In this document: positions 36,447-43,849 of the stretch, in pieces
How positions within the stretch are numbered: position 1 is the first letter of the stretch
Layout of the letters: every line of letters starts with the position of its first letter
Assembly: GCF_000701505.1 (NCBI RefSeq)
Contig: NZ_JNJB01000021.1
Coordinates: forward strand, 1 to 56,628
Source: Dyadobacter crusticola DSM 16708
Lineage (GTDB): Bacteria > Bacteroidota > Bacteroidia > Cytophagales > Spirosomataceae
DNA length: 56,628 nt
Direction of reading: 5' to 3'
Notes under the pieces: model-generated
Told to the model about the DNA's origin: nothing
The model's database searches: none
What the model saw: the letters and a program-made list of their open reading frames with translations, nothing else
Program-made: the position numbers and the translations under genes

Positions 36447-37124
36447 ATGGATACTGAAACATTGTACAAACTCAAATACCCGATAGGCGAATTTGAAAAG
36501 CCGGCTGAAATTACCACAGCAATCTTGAACGAATGGATAAAAACTATATCCGATTTTTCCCGTGTGTTGTCAAAAAAGGTTGAAAAATTAACTGATAGCC
36601 ATCTGGATACACCTTACAGGCTCGGTGGCTGGACAGTTCGTCAGGTAGTGCATCACTGCGCCGACAGCCACATGAACGCCTTTTGCCGTTTCAAGCTAAC
36701 TTTAACCGAAGACAGCCCGACTATCAAACCTTACTTCGAAGCGCTTTGGGCAGAGCTGGCGGATTCCAGGGAGATCCCCGTTGATGATTCTCTTTTTATC
36801 CTTCGCGGGCTGCATGCACGCTGGGTTGTTTTGCTTCAAAGTCTTAGCACGCAGGATCTTTCAAGGATCTATATCCATCCCGAACACGGAAGGGAGTTCA
36901 GGTTGGACGAGGCGATCGGTAACTATGCGTGGCATAGCAATCACCACTTGGCCCATATCAAGAATGTTGTAACACGAATCAGAAATTATAGGGAAACGAA
37001 ACTTCTCCACGCTAATGTCGTTTCGCAAGTTCTCCAAGCGTTTTCAGCTGCGCTTCTGTTTGCTCATTCCACAATAATCCATAATTCAAGCGCATGCAGC
37101 TTTGATATTGATTTTGCAGCGTGA
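36447..37124 (+). CDS. DinB/YfiT-family putative metal-dependent hydrolase with an antisense-overlapping tail
   Basis: 225 residues. The first ~180 match YfiT/BstA-like DinB proteins: KYPIGEFEKPAEIT, LDTPYRLGGWTVRQVVHHCA with the first metal His, and NYAWHSNHHLAHIKNVV with the His pair. YfiT-type enzymes act as thiol transferases or small hydrolases. A normal member would end just after AHIKNVVTRI. Here the frame goes on for ~40 residues that lie antisense to the C-terminus of the next gene (113-bp tail-to-tail overlap), so a stop codon was probably lost or the tail is unstructured. Confidence 0.85.
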   Translation: MDTETLYKLKYPIGEFEKPAEITTAILNEWIKTISDFSRVLSKKVEKLTDSHLDTPYRLGGWTVRQVVHHCADSHMNAFCRFKLTLTEDSPTIKPYFEALWAELADSREIPVDDSLFILRGLHARWVVLLQSLSTQDLSRIYIHPEHGREFRLDEAIGNYAWHSNHHLAHIKNVVTRIRNYRETKLLHANVVSQVLQAFSAALLFAHSTIIHNSSACSFDIDFAA

Positions 37125-38448
37125 AAATCTTGCCTGGAGCGAAGCTGATGCTTCGGGCAAGGGCTTTTTCATAAAGATCGACAGTATCAATATGTGGCGG
37201 TAGCTCCACCCACAAAACGGAACCGCCCTGCGGCCTGCTGGCTTTGGTGCCTTCGGGAAAATAGTCGGCGATGGCACCCGAATACCGGAGCATGTTGCCA
37301 TGCAATGTGTGGCGGAGTTTGCGTAGGTGGCTTTCGTAGCGCCCGGTTTCCAGAAAGCCGCCGATCGTTTCCTGCGTGATCGAAGTGCCGGAAATGCTGT
37401 GGTAGAGCTTCATTCTCAACACATTTTCTTTAAACCTGCCCGGTGCTGTCCAGCCCACGCGGTAGCCCGGTGCAAGGGTTTTGGAAACCGAGCCGCACCA
37501 GAGTACGATCCCGCTCTTGTCGTAAGTTTTGCAGGTCCTTGGCCGGTTTGGGCCAAAGTATACGTCGCCACTGATATCATTTTCGATCAGGGGTACATTA
37601 TATTTTTCAGCCAGCTGCACAGCCGCTTTTTTGTTTTCATCGGGCATACAGCTACCCAGCGGGTTGTTGAAATTGCTGATCAACAGGCTGGCTTTCACCT
37701 TTTTGTTTTTCAAAGCACCTTCAAATGCATTCAAGTCGACACCTGATTCCGGGTGCGTGGGCAGCTCGAGTACCTTCAAGCCCAGTGCCTCGGCCAGTTG
37801 CAGCATCCCGAAAGACACCGGACTTTCCATCGCGACGGTATCGCCTTTTTCAGTGACGGGTATCAGGCAATAGGAAAGCGCATTAAGGCAGCCGCTGGTA
37901 GTGATGATGTCGTGGTGGCTCAGGCTGCATTCCATGTTAAATGCCCAGCGCGCTATTTGTCTTCGCAATCTTTCGTTTCCTTCGGCTTTATCGTAGGCTA
38001 CGCCGCTGCCTTGCAGCTCTCGGGTTGCCTGGAGTAATCCTTTATTGAGTTTGGCAATTGGTAAAAGTTCGTTGGCAGGAGTTGCAAGCGCAAGCGGCAG
38101 GTGCCCGCCTTTGCCAAGATTATCATACACTTTGCTTACCAGTAGTTCGCTGATGCCAAAGTTGGCAATGGTAGATGGGCTGCTGATGTCTGGTACCTGC
38201 GGGATCCTGGCTCCGGGGTACTTGACATAATAGCCCGATTGCGGCCGGGTCTCAATCAGCATTTTGTTTTCCAGGTGATAATAGGCGCTCAGGGCCGTAT
38301 TCTGGCTTACACCATATTCGCTGCAAATGGTGCGCAACGACGGCAGTTTGTCGCCGGTACGCAAAGTATCGTCCAGTATCTGCTGCTCTATAATACCTGC
38401 AATCTGGAGGTAGACAAATTTGCCTTTATCGATCCCTTCTTTTTTCAT
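37012..38448 (-). CDS. MocR-type (GntR-aminotransferase) transcriptional regulator
   Basis: 478 residues. An N-terminal GntR winged helix (EQQILDDTLRTGDKLPSLRT, then YGVSQNTALSAYYHLENKML) is joined to a fold-I aminotransferase domain. That domain has NFNNPLGSCMPDE and the PLP-lysine motif GSVSKTLAPGYRVGW. MocR proteins sense PLP or amino compounds and act on neighbouring promoters. It is divergent from the PanE-like reductase gene, with 97 bp between start codons, so that gene is a likely target. Its 3' end overlaps the DinB gene tail. Confidence 0.93.
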   Translation of the reverse strand: MKKEGIDKGKFVYLQIAGIIEQQILDDTLRTGDKLPSLRTICSEYGVSQNTALSAYYHLENKMLIETRPQSGYYVKYPGARIPQVPDISSPSTIANFGISELLVSKVYDNLGKGGHLPLALATPANELLPIAKLNKGLLQATRELQGSGVAYDKAEGNERLRRQIARWAFNMECSLSHHDIITTSGCLNALSYCLIPVTEKGDTVAMESPVSFGMLQLAEALGLKVLELPTHPESGVDLNAFEGALKNKKVKASLLISNFNNPLGSCMPDENKKAAVQLAEKYNVPLIENDISGDVYFGPNRPRTCKTYDKSGIVLWCGSVSKTLAPGYRVGWTAPGRFKENVLRMKLYHSISGTSITQETIGGFLETGRYESHLRKLRHTLHGNMLRYSGAIADYFPEGTKASRPQGGSVLWVELPPHIDTVDLYEKALARSISFAPGKIFTLQNQYQSCMRLNYGLLWNEQTEAQLKTLGELAKRH

Positions 38449-38545
38449 GCTTAAAAATAACTGCTGCCGTCAAAAATAGCAAAACTGCATCTGCTATCGT
38501 ATTTTCCTTTTGTTCAAATTTGCCCTTGTCAGTTTGAATCATATC

Positions 38546-39520
38546 ATGCATCTAAATTCAGATCATATCTACATCATCGGGAGCGGCGCCATCGGGAGGG
38601 CGCTGGCGGTCTTTCTCAGACTTTCGGGACGAAAAGCGACGCTCATCAGAGGAAGCGTAAACGACGGCAGCCGTAAAATCGAGCCTATACGCGTTGAGAT
38701 GCAAGACGGAACTTTGCGCGAGGCCGAGGTCACCATTTCCACGATAAATGCGTTTCCCACGCTTAACGGCATTATTGTTCTTGCCAACAAATCATTCGGA
38801 AATGAGCAGTTGGCAATCGCATTGAAAAACAAAACCGGCAACTCGCCGATTGTTTTGCTGCAAAACGGATTGGGCGTGGAGAGACCTTTCTTGGCACAAA
38901 GCTTTCCGGAAATATATCGTTGCGTATTATTTGTAACAAGCCAGGTCATCGACGGAACCACGGTCCGTTTCAAGCCCGTTGCGCCTTGTCCCGTCGGTAT
39001 CGAGCGCGGGAATACAGATCGTTTGCAGCACATTGTCAGCCAGCTGACTACCCCGCAACTGGTATTCGAAAGCAAGGCGCATATCCAGCATACGATCTGG
39101 AAAAAGGCGATCATCAATTGTGTTTTTAATTCAATCTGCCCGCTGCTGGAAACGCATAATGGCATATTTTACAGAAGTGAACAGGCCATGCAAATTGCCG
39201 GTCGCGTAATTGCCGAATGTAGTGGTATTGCAAATGCGAAAGGTATACTGCTCACTTCAAATGATATAGAAGAAGGTTTGTTGGAGATCAGCCGGGCATC
39301 TGATGGTCAACTTATTTCCACTTTGCAGGATATCCGCGCAGGCAAGCGGACGGAAATTGACACGCTTAATTTCGAAATAGTGAGAATGGCCAGGGAGCTG
39401 GGATTAGTGCATGACATAAAGGCAACAATGCTATTAGGCCAACTGACACGACTTAAAGCTGAGATCAACTTCAAAAACAATTTAAAAACGTTAAACCCTG
39501 AACAAATAGCAATACAATGA
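38546..39520 (+). CDS. 2-dehydropantoate 2-reductase-like (PanE/ApbA family) protein
   Basis: 324 residues from the ATG at 38546 (MHLNSDHIYIIGSGAIG); an upstream TTG at 38510 adds 12 poorly matching residues. The NADP-binding loop is IIGSGAIGRAL. Family blocks are LLQNGLGVERPF and HTIWKKAIINCVFNSICPLL, which carries the catalytic Lys, and a C-terminal helical domain with DIRAGKRTEIDTLN. The true enzyme makes pantoate for coenzyme A, but many paralogues act on other 2-oxo acids. It overlaps the SDR gene by 4 bp (ATGA), an operon sign. Confidence 0.85.
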   Translation: MHLNSDHIYIIGSGAIGRALAVFLRLSGRKATLIRGSVNDGSRKIEPIRVEMQDGTLREAEVTISTINAFPTLNGIIVLANKSFGNEQLAIALKNKTGNSPIVLLQNGLGVERPFLAQSFPEIYRCVLFVTSQVIDGTTVRFKPVAPCPVGIERGNTDRLQHIVSQLTTPQLVFESKAHIQHTIWKKAIINCVFNSICPLLETHNGIFYRSEQAMQIAGRVIAECSGIANAKGILLTSNDIEEGLLEISRASDGQLISTLQDIRAGKRTEIDTLNFEIVRMARELGLVHDIKATMLLGQLTRLKAEINFKNNLKTLNPEQIAIQ

Positions 39521-40260
39521 AGACAATGCTCATAACAGGCGGAAGCCGGGGAATAGGCGCAGCGACGGCCTATTTGGCCGCTGAAAACGGTTTTGCAGTG
39601 ATCGTTAACTATCATCAGAATCAGGCTGCGGCCCAGCAAGTGGTTTCGGATATTATTGAAAAAGGCGGGAAGGCGGCTGCCATTCAAGCTGATATCTCGA
39701 AAGAAGAAGATATTCTCAGGCTTTTTGCGGAAATCGACGAGCTTTTCGGAAACCTGCATGCGCTGGTCAACAACGCGGGCATACTGGAACGTCAGATGCG
39801 GCTGGAAAATATGGATGTAGCGAGGCTTAATCGGATTTTTACGGCCAATATTACCGGCCAGTTTATTTGCGCCCGGGAAGCGATCAAAAGAATGTCGGTA
39901 AAAAATGGTGGCGAGGGCGGTACTATTGTCAATGTGTCCTCTATTGCTGCCAGAACAGGCGCGCCGAACGAGTACATTGATTATGCTGCTTCCAAAGGCG
40001 CAATCGATGCATTCACCATCGGGCTTTCGAAAGAGCTAGCCGAAGAAGGTATCCGCGTCAATGCGGTGCGGCCTGCATTCATTTATACCGACATTCACGC
40101 CGCTGGCGGTGAGCCCGGCAGGGTCGATAGGATCAAGGACAGTATTCCATTGAAACGCGGCGGACTGGCAACAGAAGTGGCGGAGGCGATCCTTTGGCTT
40201 TCCACAGAAAAGTCGTCCTTTTCGACAGGTATTTTTATAGACGTGACCGGCGGCAGATAA
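39517..40260 (+). CDS. Short-chain dehydrogenase/reductase (FabG-like)
   Basis: 247 residues, classical SDR size. NAD(P) site ITGGSRGIGAATAY, LVNNAGIL, then the Ser-Tyr-Lys triad in IVNVSSIAARTGAPNEYIDY continuing AASKGAID. The C-terminal AILWLSTEKSSFSTGIFIDV close is like 3-oxoacyl-ACP reductases and glucose dehydrogenase-type SDRs. Its coupling to the PanE-like gene (ATGA overlap) suggests both act on related keto compounds. The substrate is unknown. Confidence 0.92.
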   Translation: MKTMLITGGSRGIGAATAYLAAENGFAVIVNYHQNQAAAQQVVSDIIEKGGKAAAIQADISKEEDILRLFAEIDELFGNLHALVNNAGILERQMRLENMDVARLNRIFTANITGQFICAREAIKRMSVKNGGEGGTIVNVSSIAARTGAPNEYIDYAASKGAIDAFTIGLSKELAEEGIRVNAVRPAFIYTDIHAAGGEPGRVDRIKDSIPLKRGGLATEVAEAILWLSTEKSSFSTGIFIDVTGGR

Positions 40261-40263
40261 GAA

Positions 40264-40860
40264 ATGATCATTAGTCCTAAGCCTAAAATAGTAATGAATT
40301 TATATCAGGCAAAAGAGGTAAGCATTCCGCCAGCCTTATGGAAGTTGCACGGCAAAAAAGCATATCAGACCGAGCTGATCTTAACCTACTTACTTGCGAT
40401 CTTAGTCATGTTGTTCAACCTGGCTTTTTCACGATCATTACCAGTGTGGAAGATTGTTATACTCGCAGTGCTTTCCATTGATATTGGCGGCGGCGTTGTC
40501 AGTAATTTTACAAAAAGCACAATCAGATACTACAGGGAACACCACCTGTCGCCCCATGCTTTTGTCTGGTCTCATTTGTTGCAGTCGGCGTTGCTGCTCG
40601 GTATTTTTCTGGAATTCAGATCAGAGATTGTGATTTTATCTTTCTGTGCGATGCTGTTTTCCAGTGTGACCGTCATTGTGTACAATACGCATTTTCAAAA
40701 GCAGATCAGCGTACTTCTATTTACATTAGTAGTTTTGGTAATGCGATATTATACCAAAATCCCTAACTCTTTATATGTGCTACTCATGTTAATGGCGTTC
40801 AAATTAATTGTTGGTTTCGCGGCGCATTGGAAGAACGAATTCGACAAAATGGAAAATTAA
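40264..40860 (+). CDS. Integral membrane protein of unknown function
   Basis: 198 residues, or 188 if the ATG at 40294 (MNLYQAKEVSI) is used. About five to six hydrophobic helices (LTYLLAILVMLFNLAFS, WKIVILAVLSIDIGGGVV, LLQSALLLGIFLEF, VILSFCAMLFSSVTVIVY, ISVLLFTLVVLVM, LYVLLMLMAFKLIVGFAAHW). I recognise no family motif. It begins 3 bp after the SDR stop and the DUF1572 gene follows 4 bp on, so it belongs to the same plus-strand operon. Confidence 0.8.
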   Translation: MIISPKPKIVMNLYQAKEVSIPPALWKLHGKKAYQTELILTYLLAILVMLFNLAFSRSLPVWKIVILAVLSIDIGGGVVSNFTKSTIRYYREHHLSPHAFVWSHLLQSALLLGIFLEFRSEIVILSFCAMLFSSVTVIVYNTHFQKQISVLLFTLVVLVMRYYTKIPNSLYVLLMLMAFKLIVGFAAHWKNEFDKMEN

Positions 40861-40864
40861 AATC

Positions 40865-41419
40865 ATGAATACAAGTTATTTAGCCAGCTCGATCAAACAG
40901 TTTGAGTATTATAAAATGCTAGGTGAAAAGGCGATTGCGCAGTTGCCCGACGAGGCGCTTTTCTGGCAATACAATGCCGAGAGCAATAGTATAGCAGTGA
41001 TCGTCAACCACATTGTCGGAAATATGCTCTCGCGTTTTACTGACTTTTTAACAACCGACGGTGAAAAACCCTGGCGAAACCGCGATGCGGAATTTGAGGA
41101 TCTTTTTTCTGGCCGTGAAGAAATCATATTGCACTGGGAAAAAGGCTGGGCGCAATTGTTAACCACCTTGCGAAACCTTCGCGACGATCAACTGGAAACG
41201 ATCGTATACATCCGGAATGACGGCCACACGGTAATGGAGGCGATCAACCGACAGCTGGCCCATTACCCTTATCACATCGGGCAGATCGTTTACATTGCGA
41301 AAATGGCCGCTAATGAAAATTGGGAAAGCCTTTCAATTCCCAGGAACAAATCGGGCGATTATAATATGCGGAAATTTAATCAGGAAAAAGCAAGATGGCA
41401 TTTTACGGATGACCTTTGA
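40865..41419 (+). CDS. DUF1572 (DinB-like) protein
   Basis: 184 residues from the ATG at 40865. Four-helix DinB fold with family blocks SIAVIVNHIVGNMLSRFTDF, DGEKPWRNRDAEFED and QLAHYPYHIGQIVYIAKM. The His residues of the first and last blocks would bind a metal. Function is unknown, likely a small-molecule thiol or stress enzyme. Its stop overlaps the start of a broken cupin gene by 11 bp. Confidence 0.88.
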   Translation: MNTSYLASSIKQFEYYKMLGEKAIAQLPDEALFWQYNAESNSIAVIVNHIVGNMLSRFTDFLTTDGEKPWRNRDAEFEDLFSGREEIILHWEKGWAQLLTTLRNLRDDQLETIVYIRNDGHTVMEAINRQLAHYPYHIGQIVYIAKMAANENWESLSIPRNKSGDYNMRKFNQEKARWHFTDDL

Positions 41420-41737
41420 AAATAACTTCATAAATAAAATAGAGCAGGAAATAGCAATCGACCGGTTAAAAGAATCAGGGAAAGAATTTGTTGTTCTTTT
41501 CGAAACAGCCTGCTTTCAGTAGAAATATATAGGCCGCATTTAATCGACAAACAATCACCGCACGACCGTGATGAATTCTATATGTTCATTTCAGGTGAAG
41601 GGAAATTTACATTACGAGATCAAACTACTGGCTTTAAGCCGGGCGATTTTCTTTATGTCCCAAAATTTAGCGAGCACAGATTTAATGACTTTTCGGATGA
41701 TTTTATTTGCTGGGTGTTTTTTGTTGGGCAGAGATAG
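41409..41737 (+). pseudogene. Small cupin-domain protein broken by one frameshift
   Basis: From the ATG at 41409, MTFENNFINKIEQEI onward reads for ~36 residues to a stop at ~41520. In the next frame LLSVEIYRPHLIDKQSPHDR continues with DEFYMFISGEGKFTL, TGFKPGDFLYVPKFSEHRF and FICWVFFVGQR-stop. Together they make a ~110-residue cupin: PHxRDE and PGDFxYVPxFxEHRF are the two cupin motifs. One base added in the GCC run near 41508 restores a single frame. The start overlaps the DUF1572 stop, so it was translated with it. Confidence 0.75.
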
Positions 41738-42255
41738 GTCGGCTATCCAAGCTTACCTTTCCAGTTCTTCTTCATTTACACATACTGCTAGAAGAAGTAC
41801 GGCAGAGACTTGGCATTGACGCGGTCAATAAGATTTTTTCCGAAGTGCTTCCTGACATCGCGTTGAAGGCGGAGGCAGGGCTTCGGTCCGAGGTGTTTCC
41901 ACTGTTTTTTTCCAGCACGCTCTTCCGGACGATTGATGATGACGATTCAGATTTTCTTACTTCGGCGGATTTAGAGGTTAGATACTATCACGATGCGGTC
42001 AGCAAGATAGGCCTTGCCGCCCGACTTGAAGGTTTCAAAAGAGCGGGTGTAGATACGTTTGATGTGAAGCAGGTTCTGACATTCTACTTTGAGGAATATA
42101 CCTACAAAGTCGGTAGTTCGAAAGACGATACATGGCTCAGAAAACTAAATCATCAGAACATAAGCCAGGATGAGCTCAGTTTAATTGTACAGACGTGGAC
42201 TGGCCTTATTGTAGAAAAGATCAACGATAAATTGTCTCAGATTTGTTTCAGCTGA
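41707..42255 (+). CDS. Hypothetical protein
   Basis: 182 residues in the open frame, but the true start is unclear because the first ~30 residues overlap the cupin end. From about LLEEVRQRLGIDAVNKIFSE the composition is protein-like, with helices, an acidic TIDDDDSDFLTSADLE patch and the end TWTGLIVEKINDKLSQICFS. I know no family for it. It may be the 3' part of a larger gene whose 5' end was replaced. It overlaps the convergent carboxypeptidase-regulatory gene by 19 bp. Confidence 0.45.
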   Translation: MLGVFCWAEIGRLSKLTFPVLLHLHILLEEVRQRLGIDAVNKIFSEVLPDIALKAEAGLRSEVFPLFFSSTLFRTIDDDDSDFLTSADLEVRYYHDAVSKIGLAARLEGFKRAGVDTFDVKQVLTFYFEEYTYKVGSSKDDTWLRKLNHQNISQDELSLIVQTWTGLIVEKINDKLSQICFS

Positions 42256-42629
42256 TAAGGCTGCAAAGATTGTACACTCTTCAAAGTGTTCAGATCCAAC
42301 CCCTCTAACATTTTCACGTGAATTTTCTTAACTCCGGGTTTATCGAAATACAAAACGTGCTTTTCAGATTTATGGCCGAGAAGAGTGACAACTAAATTCA
42401 GTGTACCAAGTGGTAAGTTTGACAAAGTGAATCCTCCTTGCTCATTTGTTAAAGTTCCAATGCTCGTACCATCTATGAATACAATTGCCGAAGCTAGCGG
42501 TCTGTCTGTTTGACTATTTGTTACAGAGCCTTCAAGCCTGACCGATCCTTGGGAAAATGTATGGATCGATATAAATTGCAAGTAGAATATAATCGCAGCT
42601 TTTAAAGAGGTTAACGCTTTAATTTTCAT
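42237..42629 (-). CDS. Exported protein with one CarboxypepD_reg-like domain
   Basis: 130 residues from the ATG at 42629 (MKIKALTSLKAAIIFYLQFI), which gives a Sec signal peptide ending near HTFSQ. One beta-sandwich domain follows: SVRLEGSVTNSQTDRPLASA, TSIGTLTNEQGGFTLSNLPL and GTLNLVVTLLGHKS. This domain is usually the N-terminal cap of TonB-dependent SusC-type receptors. Here it stands alone, so this may be a remnant of a longer receptor or a small surface protein. No SusC barrel is nearby. Confidence 0.65.
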   Translation of the reverse strand: MKIKALTSLKAAIIFYLQFISIHTFSQGSVRLEGSVTNSQTDRPLASAIVFIDGTSIGTLTNEQGGFTLSNLPLGTLNLVVTLLGHKSEKHVLYFDKPGVKKIHVKMLEGLDLNTLKSVQSLQPYQLKQI

Positions 42630-42717
42630 GCGCTTTGGTGAGAGCTGATTTAGCAATAAGTTTACTCAATATCAGGCAACTACTTCACAAACGTTCGAGA
42701 CTTTCTCGAAATATGTA

Positions 42718-42987
42718 CTATGAATCCAGAACGAAATGCGCCGTCAACTTGAACAAGCTATCCTTCAAGCCAAAAGCGCTGCAAGCCCCGTGCTTCATCA
42801 CGGCTATTATTTTCTTCGTCGGGCAGGTAGGAGGACTGAAAACCCTTCGATGCATAGATTTTTTGCAGCTTGTGCCGATCCAGCCAAAAAGTCCAATGTA
42901 ATCGTTAATGTTGAAATCTTTGACTTCCCCTATAAATTTGTAGTCTGCCATATCGGAAAATGCTTTCCCATAGATAGCAAGACCCAA
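42718..42987 (-). CDS. Doubtful short ORF, possibly a remnant
   Basis: 89 residues. The part LAIYGKAFSDMADYKFIGEV then KDFNINDYIGLFGWIGTSCK reads like real protein and the frame continues upstream to about 43010 without a start I trust. The later part is Cys/His-rich and less convincing. I do not recognise a family. It lies in the decayed stretch between 42.6 and 43.8 kb, so a fragment is more likely than a working gene. Confidence 0.25.
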   Translation of the reverse strand: MGLAIYGKAFSDMADYKFIGEVKDFNINDYIGLFGWIGTSCKKSMHRRVFSPPTCPTKKIIAVMKHGACSAFGLKDSLFKLTAHFVLDS

Positions 42988-43074
42988 GGCAAGAGGAAAC
43001 GAAGCGATTAACCGGCGAATATGGTTTAACTAACGGTCAATCTCATTCGCTTTCAGCGAAGTATACTGCATTAG

Positions 43075-43118
43075 CACTTTGTCCACATACATACGACCGT
43101 TTGTATGTGGACAAAGTG
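43075..43118. repeat. Long perfect inverted repeat (hairpin)
   Basis: 17-bp arms CACTTTGTCCACATACA (43075-43091) and TGTATGTGGACAAAGTG (43102-43118) around 10 bases in which ACG/CGT can pair further. A T-run follows (ATTTTG) but no gene ends next to it. It may be an orphan terminator, a recombinase site or an insertion-sequence end. Confidence 0.8.
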
Positions 43119-43276
43119 ATTTTGCTAGAATGTTTTGAAAAAGTAGTTATCTCTTTAAGCTTGTTAAACGTTCGCACTTCCACTTGATATAATTGTGAGA
43201 TATGAAGGCAGGATCTCCAGTATCTCAAAACGTTTATGCTCTAATTGTTAGCAATTGCGATGTCTCACAAACCCTC

Positions 43277-43453
43277 GTGAGTGTTGCACAACTGGAAACC
43301 TTCGGTCGGATGATAGCTCCAATGGTGTAAAGTCTGTGAGGTTTTCATGGATGGTCAATGAAAATTCCTATTCTGTAGTCTGGACAATCCTTAATGCGCT
43401 AGGTGACACCTAACTGCGGTAGCAAGTGCAAGAGGGAGTTGTGCAACACTCAC
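43277..43453. mobile_element. MITE-like element, copy 1
   Basis: 177 bp bounded by perfect 17-bp inverted repeats GTGAGTGTTGCACAACT (43277-43293) and its complement (43437-43453). It has no coding capacity. A related 179-bp element is at 50270-50448 with the same terminal repeats and similar inner sequence (AAACCTTCGRTC, GAGRTTNTCRTNGATGG). No clear target-site duplication is visible. It is probably moved by a transposase encoded elsewhere. Confidence 0.75.
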
Positions 43454-43849
43454 CTTCAATCATAAGACTATAGAACCGGTCACACTAGTCTGGCAACAGT
43501 AGTGATCGTCAAAGGAATGGTCAGCGTCGCTTCATTCTTAAAGATTTCCATAGTTTGATTGATTTTGTGAATCTCTAAAACTAAGAACTGTCCAAAGCAA
43601 TTTCCTAAATGTTAGGATAATAGGCGTTTATTATCCGTTCAAACATGTAATAGATCTTTATAAGAACAGAAGCGGAATCATCTGACGACAATCCCGCTTC
43701 TGCTACTACTTGCCTGGTTTTTAGCCCAGCGCTTGGTAACGGTTCCGATTTGCCTCGGGCATCTGCAAACGTATTTCTTGCCACGTCCACAACGGCATTG
43801 CCAGGCGTCGCCAAGCTGGCCTAATACCAGATGACATAGATGTCGTTTA
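43454..43849. other. Intergenic region with no recognisable gene
   Basis: About 400 bp between the MITE-like copy and the metallophosphoesterase stop. Overlapping minus-strand frames (43605-43896) contain a Cys-rich WQCRCGRGKKYVCRC stretch but no known family, and I do not call a gene. A weak hairpin AGAAGCGG / CCGCTTCT is at 43667-43700. Confidence 0.35.
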
